A stretch of DNA of 64,000 nt from Gemmatimonadota bacterium (GTDB lineage: Bacteria > Gemmatimonadota > Gemmatimonadetes > Longimicrobiales > Gaopeijiaceae), in assembly GCA_007126575.1 (NCBI GenBank), contig SLBA01000051.1:1-64000 (forward strand), given 5' to 3'. Within the stretch, counting starts at the first letter, position 1. Each line of letters opens with the position of its first letter. The notes under the pieces were generated by a model that saw only the letters and a list, made by a program, of their open reading frames with translations, was not told the DNA's origin and did not search any database. The position numbers and the translations under genes were made by a program. Positions 56,161-64,000 of this stretch are shown piece after piece.

Positions 56161-57591
56161 TCAGGCGTCCTCGGGGAAGGCTTCGAGCATCTCCTTCAGC
56201 GCATACAGGAAGCGCGCGGCATCGGCCCCGTCCACGATCCGGTGGTCGTAGCCGAGAGAGAAGATAGAGCGCTTCCGGATCGCGATGCTGTCCTCACCCG
56301 TCTCCGGGTCCTCGACCACGACCACTCGCTTCTCGATGGCCCCGGTCCCCAGGATGCCCGCGGTCCCCTTCGGAATGATCGGCAGGCCGACCATCGTGCC
56401 GAGAACGCCCGGGTTGGTGATCGAGAAGGTTGCACCCTGGATCTCGTCCGGCGAGAGCCGCCGGCTCCGGGCCCGCTCCGCCAGGTCCACCACCTTCGTT
56501 CCGATTCCGACCAGGGAGAGGTGATCGGCGTCGCGGATCACCGGCACGATCAGGCCCGGATCCAGATCCACCGCGATCCCGACGTTCACGTTGCCGCGGT
56601 AGATGATGTTGTTCCCCGACGCGGTCGCGTTGACCATGGGGAAGTCACGCAGAACCCTCGAGATGGCCCAGGTCACGAAGGCCGTAAAACTCACACGAGC
56701 CCCCTGCTCGGACCACTTCTTCTTGTTCTCGCGCCGAATCCGGTCCACCCTCGTGAAGTCGATCTCGATGAAGGAGTGAACGTGCGGGACGATCCGCTTC
56801 GCCACGACCATGTGCTCGGCCGTGAGACGACGGATCTTGTCCATCGTCTCGACCCGGTCCGCGTCCCGCACCGGGAACTCGGGGTGCTGCACCTCGCCGT
56901 AGAAGGTCTTCCACAGCTCCGAGGGAGCCGCCGCCGCGGGGCGTTGCTCGGTGCGGGCGGGAGCCGCCTCCTTCTTGCGAGGGGCCGCCTTCTCTTCAGC
57001 CGGCTCATCACCCGAGTCGGGCGCCTTCTCGGCCTTTTCCATGTGATCCAGGAGGTCCTGCTTGGTCACTCGACCTGCGTGGCCCGATCCCTTCACCTCC
57101 GAGAGCTCGACCCCGTGCTCGTCGGCCATCCGACGTACCACGGGGGTCGACCGCTGCTTGAGACGCTCCTCGGCGGATTCGGGCTCGTCCCGGTCATCCT
57201 CCTCCGACGGGGAATCGGCCTCCGACAGACCCTCGTCCGCCTCGTCCCCCTCATCCGCATCGTCCTCGTCGGCAGACGGATCCTCGTCGGCCGCAGTCGG
57301 TTCATCCTCCGACTCATCCGCCTCGTCCTCGTCCGAGGATGCCTGCCCGCCCTCGGTGTCGATATAGGCGACGATCGTCCCGACTTCGACGGTCTCACCC
57401 TCCTCGACCGCCACCTCGACCAGCGTTCCGGACTGGGGCGCGGGAATCTCCGCATCCACCTTGTCGGTCGAGATCTCGAGGATCGGCTCGTCTCGCTCTA
57501 CGGTGTCGCCGACCTGCTTCAGCCAGCGTGAGACGGTGCCTTCGGCGATGGATTCGCCCATCTGGGGCATGGGAACTTCGATGCGAGCCAC
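56161..57591 (-). CDS. Dihydrolipoamide acyltransferase (E2) of a 2-oxoacid dehydrogenase complex
   Basis: A 476-residue E2. One lipoyl domain (1-78) has the modified Lys44 in ISTDKVDAEIP. A strongly acidic linker (84-142, almost all Asp, Glu, Ala, Ser) leads to a peripheral-subunit-binding domain (148-184, STPVVRRMADEHGVELSEV). A second linker precedes the catalytic domain (240-476) with SITNPGVLGTMVGLPII and the active-site SLGYDHRIVDGADAARFL. The GTG at 57589-57591 has GGAG upstream and begins at the conserved fold; an ATG at 57607-57609 lies close to the predicted -10 box. Pyruvate, 2-oxoglutarate and branched-chain substrates cannot be separated from sequence alone. Confidence 0.9.
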   Translation of the reverse strand: MARIEVPMPQMGESIAEGTVSRWLKQVGDTVERDEPILEISTDKVDAEIPAPQSGTLVEVAVEEGETVEVGTIVAYIDTEGGQASSDEDEADESEDEPTAADEDPSADEDDADEGDEADEGLSEADSPSEEDDRDEPESAEERLKQRSTPVVRRMADEHGVELSEVKGSGHAGRVTKQDLLDHMEKAEKAPDSGDEPAEEKAAPRKKEAAPARTEQRPAAAAPSELWKTFYGEVQHPEFPVRDADRVETMDKIRRLTAEHMVVAKRIVPHVHSFIEIDFTRVDRIRRENKKKWSEQGARVSFTAFVTWAISRVLRDFPMVNATASGNNIIYRGNVNVGIAVDLDPGLIVPVIRDADHLSLVGIGTKVVDLAERARSRRLSPDEIQGATFSITNPGVLGTMVGLPIIPKGTAGILGTGAIEKRVVVVEDPETGEDSIAIRKRSIFSLGYDHRIVDGADAARFLYALKEMLEAFPEDA

Positions 57592-57617
57592 GTGGTTGTC
57601 TCCGTGCATCCGGTTGA

Positions 57618-57646
57618 AAGGTAGGGCGTGCAAGCAACCCTTCTAA
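57618..57646 (-). promoter_or_regulatory. Possible promoter of the E2 gene
   Basis: Minus strand TTAGAA (57641-57646), 17-base spacer, TACCTT (57618-57623), in the gap after the E1 beta gene. Good -10, poor -35. Confidence 0.3.
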
Positions 57647-57658
57647 CCTACCCCGACC

Positions 57659-58729
57659 TCAGTACTTGGCAAGGTAGCGGGCGGCGGTGACGATATCGTC
57701 GACGCCGGGTAGGAAGTAATCCTCGAGGGGCGCAGCGTAGGGTACGGGCGCGTCGATGGCGGTCACCCGAAGGATCGGAGCATCCAGCCACTCGAAGGCC
57801 TGTTCATTCACCCGCATCGAGATCTCACCGGCGATTCCGCCGGTACGGGTGTCTTCGTGAACCACCAGGAGGCGGCCGGTCTTGCGGACCGAGCGCATGA
57901 TCGCCTCGTCGTCCATGGGCAGGAGGGTCCGCAGGTCGAGAATCTCAACGGACACCCCGTCCTCCTCGAACAGCCGGTCGGCCGCCTCCGACGACCGGTG
58001 AACCATCATCCCGTAGGTGACCACGGTCAGATCCGTCCCCTCGCGGGCCACCCGGGCGCTGCCGATCGGGATCACATAATCCTCGTCGGGAAGCACCTCG
58101 CGCAGCGCCGGCGCCCGGTACAGCCCCTTGTGCTCCTCGAAGATCACCGGGTCGTCATCGCGAATCGCGGCTTTGAGCAGGCCCTTGGCATCGCGGGCGG
58201 TCGACGGGTAAACGATCTTGAGTCCCGGGGTGTGGAAGAACGCCATCTCCACGTTCTGCGAGTGGAAGGGTCCTCCCCGGTTCCCCCCTCCCACGGGGCC
58301 GCGGATCACCAGTGACTGCGGCCCACTGCCCCGGTAGAGCGAGGTCGCGATGTAGTTCGTGATCACGTCGTAGGCCGGCGAAATGAAGTCCATGAACTGG
58401 ATCTCGACGACCGGACGCAGCCCCATGTGGGCGGCCCCGGCGGCGGCTCCGGTGAATCCAGCCTCGGAAATCGGAGTATCGATCACGCGATCGGATCCGA
58501 AGTGCTCCATGAAGTCGCGGGTGACCTTGAAAGCCCCTCCGTAGACCCCGATATCCTCCCCCATCAGGAAGACGCGGTCGTCGCGCTCCATCTCCTCGAA
58601 GAGCGCCTCCGAGATCGCCTCCAGGAAGGTGACGGGTTCGCCCCGCCGGGTGCGGGTCGCGTGCGCGGGGCCTCCCGGAGCCTCGGTGGTTCCGGACGCG
58701 CCCTCCGTTCGATCCATCGAATCGCTCAC
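57659..58729 (-). CDS. 2-oxoacid dehydrogenase E1 component beta subunit
   Basis: A 356-residue transketolase-like subunit. Motifs are TFLEAISEALFEEMERDD, MGEDIGVYGGAFKVTRDF, RVIDTPISEAGFTGAAAGAA (with the Glu that activates thiamine diphosphate), EIQFMDFISPAYDVITNY, RGPVGGGNRGGPFHSQNVE and VVHEDTRTGGIAGEISMRV. These look canonical. The start is GTG at 58727-58729, overlapping the E1 alpha stop as GTGA. Residues 1-30 are a non-conserved lead. Confidence 0.92.
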   Translation of the reverse strand: MSDSMDRTEGASGTTEAPGGPAHATRTRRGEPVTFLEAISEALFEEMERDDRVFLMGEDIGVYGGAFKVTRDFMEHFGSDRVIDTPISEAGFTGAAAGAAHMGLRPVVEIQFMDFISPAYDVITNYIATSLYRGSGPQSLVIRGPVGGGNRGGPFHSQNVEMAFFHTPGLKIVYPSTARDAKGLLKAAIRDDDPVIFEEHKGLYRAPALREVLPDEDYVIPIGSARVAREGTDLTVVTYGMMVHRSSEAADRLFEEDGVSVEILDLRTLLPMDDEAIMRSVRKTGRLLVVHEDTRTGGIAGEISMRVNEQAFEWLDAPILRVTAIDAPVPYAAPLEDYFLPGVDDIVTAARYLAKY

Positions 58730-59787
58730 ATGGTCTCCGAAGTCGAAGCTGCGTTCAAGCTCGCGGAAGCCCCGCCCCCCCCCATCCTGCCCGCGGGGTC
58801 GCGATACCACGGGGGCGAAACCTCGTGTTCGCTCCAGATCGGATGAAGCGCATCGCGTCCTTCCGGCGCCGGGTCATCGAGAACGGAGCGCCGGGCGCGA
58901 TCGACCCGCTCCCGGATCTCCTCGGTCATCGCCGGGGGAAGCTCGGAAAAGGCTCGATCGTCGCCCGGGGATCCGGTCCGCATATCAGGGAGGCCTTCAT
59001 CGCCGCCCATCTCCCGGGACCCCTGAAGCTCCACCAGTTCGACCCCCCCGCCTGCCCGTGCTCGCCGAACACTCTCGGCAACCACCTCGTGCAGGACGGG
59101 CAGGTCGTCGATCGGAGCGTCCCGCCCGCGAATTCCGTACCCGTCGCAGAGGTCGAGCCACGAAGCCAGTCGGGTGGGCCGAATCCGGTCGCGGGACGCG
59201 CCGTCTCCGCCGGGTCGGGCAGCGCCGGATGGACCGGGGGCATCCACCACGACCACGAGCGGGCACCGGCGCACGGCAGCGAAGTTCAAGCCCTCGTGCC
59301 AGGCGCCCGTAGCACACTCCGAGGCGTCGGCAAGGACGAGCCCCACACGATCCTGCTTCAGCATGCGAAAGGCCAGGGTCACGCCGGCCATCACCTCGAG
59401 CGAGGTGCCGGGAGGCCGGATCGGCCCGAGAATTCCCCGCTCCAGGTCGGACCAGCAGAAGCGGGGGGCCCGTCCGCCGTCGGGCGACCGACGGCCGCCG
59501 AGGGCCTGCCGAAGGTACGCTTCGGGCTCGACCCCCATCGCCAGTACGGCGCTGCGGGTACTGATCGAGGGTGCGAGCAGGTCGCCCGTGCCGTCGGTGC
59601 GACGGTGGAGCGCGAGTGCCGCGCAGATTGCCGCTCGCGAGATCCCCTGCGCTTGGGCGTATCGGGTGGGACCTTCCGACCCGGAGGCCGGGTTCGCGCC
59701 GAGCGCTCGGTCCAGTGCCTCGGCCAGGAAGGTGAGGCGCTCGCAGTCGATGGGCCGGAACACGGACACCTCCGCTCCCGGATCCAT
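58726..59787 (-). CDS. Divergent E1 alpha-like subunit of a 2-oxoacid dehydrogenase
   Basis: A 353-residue protein in the E1 alpha position and recognisable by WHEGLNFAAVRRCPLVVVV, the counterpart of the E1 alpha stretch after GDG. The thiamine-diphosphate motif GDG...NN is changed: GDG is ADA (153-155), and the Asn pair is replaced by the VDAPG region (181-185). The Arg/His-rich loop usually phosphorylated or ordered by cofactor (RYHGHSMSD type) reads ELQGSREMGGDE. The start is ATG 59785-59787; a GTG at 59761-59763 has a better ribosome site. It could be a structural subunit or a divergent enzyme. Confidence is high for the family and low for activity. Confidence 0.72.
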   Translation of the reverse strand: MDPGAEVSVFRPIDCERLTFLAEALDRALGANPASGSEGPTRYAQAQGISRAAICAALALHRRTDGTGDLLAPSISTRSAVLAMGVEPEAYLRQALGGRRSPDGGRAPRFCWSDLERGILGPIRPPGTSLEVMAGVTLAFRMLKQDRVGLVLADASECATGAWHEGLNFAAVRRCPLVVVVDAPGPSGAARPGGDGASRDRIRPTRLASWLDLCDGYGIRGRDAPIDDLPVLHEVVAESVRRARAGGGVELVELQGSREMGGDEGLPDMRTGSPGDDRAFSELPPAMTEEIRERVDRARRSVLDDPAPEGRDALHPIWSEHEVSPPWYRDPAGRMGGGGASASLNAASTSETM

Positions 59788-59806
59788 CAGCGCGCCCGCC
59801 CGAGCC

Positions 59807-60166
59807 TCAGAGGCCGTCCGGAATCACCGGGTCGGGCGCCTCGCCGGTCCCCTCACCCCCGCCGGGAATGACGGGAGTGGGCTGCTGACCGGGAAGTTGA
59901 AAATCGTCCTGGAGAATCGATCCCGGCTCCGTACCCCGCGAGGAGAGGATCGCGAGAATCAGTGCCAGAACCATGAAGATGGTCCCCGACGTCCAGGTCG
60001 CTCGCGTCAGGAAGGTGGTCGCCTGTCGCCCACCGAGGACACCCTCGGTCGCGGTGACACCCCCACCCATCGCGGCGAGTCCGCCGCCCTTCCCCGCCTG
60101 GAGAAGGATGACCGTCGCCAGGAAGAAGCCGTTCAAGACCATCAGTGTCAGGAAAAAACCGAACAT
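59807..60166 (-). CDS. secG: Preprotein translocase subunit SecG
   Basis: A 119-residue, two-helix protein (MFGFFLTLMVLNGFFLATVI and GTIFMVLALILAILSSRG) with the conserved cytoplasmic loop ILLQAGKGGGLAAMGGG and LGGRQATTFLTRATW between them. The C-terminal 40 residues are Pro/Gly-rich and poorly conserved. It is the first gene of the group that also encodes E1, E2 and LipB. Confidence 0.94.
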   Translation of the reverse strand: MFGFFLTLMVLNGFFLATVILLQAGKGGGLAAMGGGVTATEGVLGGRQATTFLTRATWTSGTIFMVLALILAILSSRGTEPGSILQDDFQLPGQQPTPVIPGGGEGTGEAPDPVIPDGL

Positions 60167-60212
60167 ATCGAGATGCCGCCGTGGCTCAGTGCGTATTCAG
60201 AGATCAGCGTTG

Positions 60213-60236
60213 AAAAATCGGGGCTCGCGGCCCCAA
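60213..60236 (-). terminator. Intrinsic terminator after tpiA
   Basis: Minus strand stem TTGGGGC/GCCCCGA (one G-T pair, 60218-60224 with 60230-60236), 5-base loop, followed by TTTTT (60213-60217). It lies 53 bases past the tpiA stop. Confidence 0.7.
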
Positions 60237-60242
60237 TGTCAA
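60214..60242 (-). promoter_or_regulatory. Possible promoter of secG, overlapping the tpiA terminator
   Basis: Minus strand TTGACA (60237-60242) with GATTTT (60214-60219) at 17 bases. The -35 is perfect; the -10 is weak and lies in the terminator's T-tract, so the spacer is the terminator hairpin. Confidence 0.45.
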
Positions 60243-60288
60243 CGACTCGGAGTCGGACCCGGTTTCGAGTCCGCGGAAGAAGCGGGCC

Positions 60289-61074
60289 TCACGGCGCGCC
60301 TTCGATGATTCCCGCGAAGGAGACCGGGTCGAGCGAAGCTCCCCCGACCAGCACGCCGTCCACCCCCTCGGCCTTCAGCAGTTCTGCCGCATTGTCCGGC
60401 TTCACCGATCCTCCATAGAGGATCGGGATCGCCGAAGCCCGATCAGCCAGGAGCGACTCCAGGCGGCCTCGAATGAAGGCGTGGGCTCCGGAGGCGTCCG
60501 CGGGGGTGGCGGTCTCTCCGGTTCCGATCGCCCAAACCGGCTCATAGGCGACCATGAGGCGTTCACCATCGTGGATGCGGTCGCGGATCCCCCGGGGGGA
60601 CAGGGCCGCGTCGATGTGGCGACCGATGACCTCCTCGAGTCGTCCGGCCTGTCGCTCCACGAGGGTCTCACCCACACAGAGGAGGGGCGTCAAGCCGGCT
60701 CGGAAGGCGGCGGCGACCTTTCGGGCGGTGTCGTCGGGGCTCTCGCCGAAGATCTGGCGGCGCTCCGAGTGACCCACCAGGGCGAACTCGGCCCCCGCTT
60801 CTCGCGCCATCTCGGCCGAAATCTCGCCGGTGAAGGCGCCCTCCCGCTCCGGATGAATGTTCTGGACTCCGAGCCCCGCCTCGATCCCGCCGCCGCGCAG
60901 TCCCTCCACCAGCGGCGCCAGAGACACCGCGGGAGGGAAGAACAGCACCTCGACCTGCTCCCGCCCCTCCGGGCGCCGAAACGTCTCGACGAAGGCGCGG
61001 GCCCGGCTGGGCCCCATGTGCATCTTCCAGTTCCCCGCCACAATCCGGGCGTTCTCTGGGCTCCCCGACATCAT
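60289..61074 (-). CDS. tpiA: Triosephosphate isomerase
   Basis: A 261-residue TIM barrel. Catalytic residues are Lys in VAGNWKMHMGP, His in LVGHSERRQIFGES and Glu in VAYEPVWAIGTG; the phosphate loop ends ILYGGSVKPDNA. The start is ATGATG at 61069-61074 with AGGAGG upstream; the first ATG overlaps the pgk stop as ATGA. It is the last gene of comF-gap-pgk-tpiA and is followed by an intrinsic terminator. Confidence 0.97.
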   Translation of the reverse strand: MMSGSPENARIVAGNWKMHMGPSRARAFVETFRRPEGREQVEVLFFPPAVSLAPLVEGLRGGGIEAGLGVQNIHPEREGAFTGEISAEMAREAGAEFALVGHSERRQIFGESPDDTARKVAAAFRAGLTPLLCVGETLVERQAGRLEEVIGRHIDAALSPRGIRDRIHDGERLMVAYEPVWAIGTGETATPADASGAHAFIRGRLESLLADRASAIPILYGGSVKPDNAAELLKAEGVDGVLVGGASLDPVSFAGIIEGAP

Positions 61075-62345
61075 CGACCTCCTTTGGTGGCGTCTCGTTC
61101 GGAGCTGCCGAGCACGGAGCCGTCCGCCTCGCTTGCCGGGCTCAGCACCTCGACGCCGGGCAGGGACTTGCCGGACAGCAGGTCCAGCGAGGCCCCTCCT
61201 CCGGTCGAGACGTGTGACATCCGATCCAGGACCCCGGCATCGGCGGCAGCCGCGGCGGAGTCCCCTCCCCCCACGATCGTCAGTGCCCCGTCATCGTGCG
61301 CCCCTGCGATGCTCTGCGCGATCTGTATCGTGCCGTCTGCGAAGGGACGCATCTCGAAGACCCCCATGGGCCCGTTCCATAGGATCGTGCGGGCGTCGGC
61401 GAGAACCCGCGAAAAGATGGAGCGTGTGCGGGGTCCGATGTCGGCGATCCGGTCGTCCGCCTCCACCTCGGACCGGTCGACGCTGCGGGTCGACGCCGAC
61501 GCCTCGATCTCGGTCGCCACCACCACGTCCACCGGCAGCAGGAGCTTGTCGCCGGCCCGATCCATCAGCTCGCGCGCCAGGTCTACCCGGTCCGCCTCGA
61601 CCAGTGAAGCGCCGGTGTTCAGCCCCAGCGCCCGAAAGAAGGTGTTCGCCATCGCCCCTCCCACAAGCAGTCGGTCGACCCGGGGCAGGATCGCATCGAT
61701 GAGGTCGATCTTTCCCGAGATCTTGGCTCCCCCCATCACCGCAACGAAGGGACGGGACGGATTCTCGAGAGCACCGCTGAGGAAGCGCAGCTCCGTCTCC
61801 ATCAAGGCGCCGGCGACAGCGGGACCGCCCCGCTCCCGAATGGCCCGGGCCGCGCCGACATTGGAAGCCTGAGCCCGGTGAGCCGCGCCGAACGCCTCTC
61901 CCACGAAAAGGTCTCCCAGGGCCCCGAGGGACTCGGCCAGTTCGGCGTCGTTCTCGGTCTCTCCCGGCTGAAACCGGATGTTCTCCAGAAGCACGACCGC
62001 ACCGTCCTCGAGGGCCTCGATCCGTCGCGCGAGCCCGGATGAGCCCGGAGGCTCGGTCACGAAGCCCACCTCGACCCCGAGTTCCTCTCGCAGGATCGGC
62101 ACCACCGGACCCAGGGACAGCGACGGGTCGGCTTTCCCGTCGGGTCGCCCCATGTGCGAGACCAGAACCACCCGGGCTCCCGCTGCCAGGAGTCGCTGCA
62201 GGGTGGGAAGCGTGGCCGTGATCCGTGACGCGTCGGACACCGCGCCCTCGGGGGTGAGCGGCACGTTGTAGTCGACACTTACGAGGGCGCGCTGCCCACG
62301 AAGCCGGGAATCGGGAAGGTCCGAGAGGGGTAGGACCGAATCCAT
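61071..62345 (-). CDS. pgk: Phosphoglycerate kinase
   Basis: About 424 residues, a little longer than usual because of a C-terminal tail (SEADGSVLGSSERDATKGG). Motifs are RALVSVDYNVPLTPEG, VLVSHMGRPDGKADPSLSL, LLENIRFQPGETEND, VAVMGGAKISGKIDLI, WNGPMGVFEMRPFADGT and TIVGGGDSAAAA. The usual DFNVP is DYNVP here. The ATG at 62343-62345 has GGGGAG upstream; a GTG lies one codon earlier. Confidence 0.96.
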   Translation of the reverse strand: MDSVLPLSDLPDSRLRGQRALVSVDYNVPLTPEGAVSDASRITATLPTLQRLLAAGARVVLVSHMGRPDGKADPSLSLGPVVPILREELGVEVGFVTEPPGSSGLARRIEALEDGAVVLLENIRFQPGETENDAELAESLGALGDLFVGEAFGAAHRAQASNVGAARAIRERGGPAVAGALMETELRFLSGALENPSRPFVAVMGGAKISGKIDLIDAILPRVDRLLVGGAMANTFFRALGLNTGASLVEADRVDLARELMDRAGDKLLLPVDVVVATEIEASASTRSVDRSEVEADDRIADIGPRTRSIFSRVLADARTILWNGPMGVFEMRPFADGTIQIAQSIAGAHDDGALTIVGGGDSAAAAADAGVLDRMSHVSTGGGASLDLLSGKSLPGVEVLSPASEADGSVLGSSERDATKGGR

Positions 62346-62348
62346 CAC

Positions 62349-63368
62349 TCAGCTCCCCGGCAGGCGTTCCGCGACGTAGCGGGTCAGGTCCACGATGCGG
62401 CTCGAGTACCCCCATTCGTTGTCGTACCACGAAAGGACCTTGATCATCCGGTCACCGATCACCGAGGTCGACGCCAGGTCGACGACCGACGAGTGCGGGT
62501 TTCCGACGTAGTCGATCGAAACCAGGGGCAGGTCCGATGTGCCCAAGATCCCCTTCATGGTCCGCCCGGCTGCGGTCCGGAAGGCGGTGTTGACCTCGTC
62601 GACGGTGACATCCCGTTCCACCTCACAGGTCAGGTCGACCAGGGATACATCCGGGGTCGGCACCCGAATGGCCATTCCGTCGAGTTTCCCCTCCAGCTCG
62701 GGCAGGACGAGCGAAGTCGCCCGGGCCGCGCCGGTGGTGGTGGGGATCATCGACACGGCCGCCGCGCGGGCCCGCCGCAGGTCCTTGTGCGGAGCGTCGA
62801 GCGTGGTCTGGTCGTTCGTGTATGCGTGCACGGTGGTCATCAGCCCACGCACGAAGCCGAACTCCTCAAGGATCACCTTGGCCACGGGAGCCAGGCAGTT
62901 CGTGGTGCACGAGGCGTTCGAGATCACGTCGTGCGCGCTGGGGTCGTAGCGGTCCTCGTTCACCCCCAGGACGATCGTGACATCGTCGTTCTTGGCCGGT
63001 GCGGAGATGATCACCTTCCGCGCACCGGCCTCGAGGTGCTTGGCGGCCTTCGAACGCTCCGTGAAAAAGCCCGTGCACTCCACGACGATGTCGACCTCGA
63101 GTTCGGACCACGGGAGCGCGGCAGGATCCCGCTCCGAGAGCACCCGCACCTTCCCCCCGCCGATCCGGATCCCGGAATCGGTCGCCTCGACCTCGCCGGG
63201 AAAGGTCCCGTGCACAGAGTCATACTTGAAGAGGTGGGCCAACGTACGGCTGTCCGTAAGGTCGTTGACCGCAACGACCTCGAGGTTCTCGTACTGTCGC
63301 TGGAGGATGTCCCGCAGAACCAGTCGCCCGATGCGGCCGAAACCGTTGATCGCTACACGAGTCGCCAT
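62349..63368 (-). CDS. gap: Glyceraldehyde-3-phosphate dehydrogenase
   Basis: A 339-residue NAD-type enzyme. Motifs are [18 protein letters not shown], the catalytic Cys in [16 protein letters not shown], the His in [15 protein letters not shown] and the C-terminal [20 protein letters not shown]. The ATG at 63366-63368 has AGGAG nine bases upstream. Coenzyme choice (NAD rather than NADP) is suggested by VNDLTD at the end of the second beta strand. Confidence 0.97.
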   Translation of the reverse strand: MATRVAINGFGRIGRLVLRDILQRQYENLEVVAVNDLTDSRTLAHLFKYDSVHGTFPGEVEATDSGIRIGGGKVRVLSERDPAALPWSELEVDIVVECTGFFTERSKAAKHLEAGARKVIISAPAKNDDVTIVLGVNEDRYDPSAHDVISNASCTTNCLAPVAKVILEEFGFVRGLMTTVHAYTNDQTTLDAPHKDLRRARAAAVSMIPTTTGAARATSLVLPELEGKLDGMAIRVPTPDVSLVDLTCEVERDVTVDEVNTAFRTAAGRTMKGILGTSDLPLVSIDYVGNPHSSVVDLASTSVIGDRMIKVLSWYDNEWGYSSRIVDLTRYVAERLPGS

Positions 63369-63372
63369 CTAC

Positions 63373-64000
63373 TCAACTCCTTCGCTCAGTCGTTGCTGAA
63401 GATTCGGTGCCGGGGGCCGCTCGACGGCCCTCTCCGACATGAAAAAAGCCCGGTGGCGGCACACGTCCGCCACGGGGATCACGGGTCCGCCCCGGAAGCG
63501 CGCGGGCGAAGACCAGCAAGTGGATCGGTCCGAAACCGGCTGCATCCAGAACCCGGGCGATCTCACCCGCGGTCGCTCCGGTCGTGAGCACGTCATCGAC
63601 CACGATGACGGTCCCTCCTCCCGACCGCTCCGTGGCCTCTTCGACAGTCTCGAATACCCCTTGGACGTTAGCCCGGCGCTCCTCCCGGTGCAAGGCGACC
63701 TGACTGCCGCCCCCCCGGTTCCGACGCAGGGCTTCGATCACGGGTCGCCCGGTCCTGCGACTCAGCGCTTCCGCCAGTCGCAGGGCCTGGTTGTAGCCCC
63801 GCGTCCGCAGCCGATCGGCCGTCGTCGGTACCGGCACGAGAGTGGCCTCGCTCCCGGAATCCTCGAGGTCGGGGAGGAAGCGTGCCATCGCCCGCGCCAT
63901 CGGGCCCGCCATCTCGGGCCACCCCCCGTACTTCAGCGCGTGGACCATCCGGTCCGCCGGGGGAACCAGGATCGAGGCACTCCGCACCCGGACCAGCGCC
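63373..64000 (-). CDS. ComF family phosphoribosyltransferase-like protein (5' end cut by window)
   Basis: The visible C-terminal 208 residues belong to the ComF/amidophosphoribosyltransferase-like family. They have VHALKYGGWPEMAGP, LVPVPTTADRLRTRGYNQA and the PRPP-binding-like motif VIVVDDVLTTGATAGE. The frame stays open to the window edge, so the N-terminal zinc-ribbon half lies outside. ComF is known for natural transformation, but many copies are in non-competent species. It lies 4 bases upstream of gap. The C-terminus is a Gly/Arg-rich tail. Confidence 0.88.
   Translation of the reverse strand, partial: ALVRVRSASILVPPADRMVHALKYGGWPEMAGPMARAMARFLPDLEDSGSEATLVPVPTTADRLRTRGYNQALRLAEALSRRTGRPVIEALRRNRGGGSQVALHREERRANVQGVFETVEEATERSGGGTVIVVDDVLTTGATAGEIARVLDAAGFGPIHLLVFARALPGRTRDPRGGRVPPPGFFHVGEGRRAAPGTESSATTERRS

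Noticed and set aside
60170-60288. tRNA-like stretch (a D-arm-like GTGGCTCAGT and a T-arm-like GGTTTCGAGTCC) between secG and tpiA
   Set aside because: The acceptor ends do not pair and no anticodon stem can be drawn at the right distance; the region is better explained by a terminator and promoter on the other strand.

Overview
This window is a compact, high-GC stretch of chromosome from a Gram-negative (diderm) bacterium. It carries Kdo synthesis (kdsA, kdsB, kdsC, kdsD), LPS export (lptB, lptC and a large OstA-domain protein), several lipoproteins, a complete 14-gene respiratory complex I, a type-B succinate dehydrogenase, and TCA, glycolytic and lipoate enzymes. The gene content and style (S41 protease, UPF0182 protein, short NuoG, ECF/zinc-finger anti-sigma pairs, TAnnTT-like -10 boxes) suggest a Gemmatimonadota-like lineage. 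That placement is inference; there is no rRNA here to test it. All but three of about 64 genes (the S41 protease, dcd and an RNase H) lie on the minus strand. No tRNA, rRNA, CRISPR array, insertion sequence or prophage was seen.

Layout, in window order; minus-strand operons read right to left. (1) 1-7535: kdsB-pyrG-kdsA-kdsC-kdsD-lptC-ostA/lptA-lptB, every junction overlapping. It makes CTP, Kdo and CMP-Kdo and then the LPS exporter. (2) 7666-10106: glutamine-dependent NAD synthetase with a TrpG/PabA amidotransferase. (3) 10360-12009 (+): S41 protease. (4) 12022-18549: yceD-rpmF-plsX-fabD-fabG-acpP-fabF-ispF-xer, fatty-acid initiation and elongation plus an isoprenoid gene and a tyrosine recombinase. 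Its promoter lies on the stop codon of ackA and may give a leaderless mRNA. (5) 18584-24154: sucC-sucD-CBS/EIIA-like-ndk-hbd-ackA, behind a promoter and a structured leader. (6) 24320-43548: nuoABCDEFGHIJKLMN, then a phosphohexomutase and a UPF0182 membrane protein. (7) 43786-44340 (+): dcd. (8) 44353-51144: mdh-sdhC-sdhA-sdhB-amidohydrolase-FKBP. (9) 51332-52909: ECF sigma factor, anti-sigma factor and Spy/CnrX-like periplasmic protein. (10) 52996-54539: carA, then HU. (11) 54877-55455 (+): a non-canonical RNase HI whose 3' end overlaps lipB. (12) 55398-60166: secG-E1alpha-like-E1beta-E2-lipB. (13) 60289-64000: comF-gap-pgk-tpiA.

Most of the window is conserved housekeeping, and I did not find a clear new multi-gene system. 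The items most worth a second look are: an E1alpha-like subunit that has lost thiamine-diphosphate motif residues although its E1beta partner looks canonical; an RNase HI lacking the catalytic Glu; a PTS EIIA-like domain without its phosphorylatable His, fused to CBS domains in the succinyl-CoA synthetase operon; a CnrYXH-like sigma/anti-sigma/sensor trio; two promoters whose -35 box contains the upstream gene's stop codon; a structured sucC leader; and a 26-nt tandem repeat upstream of the mdh promoter.
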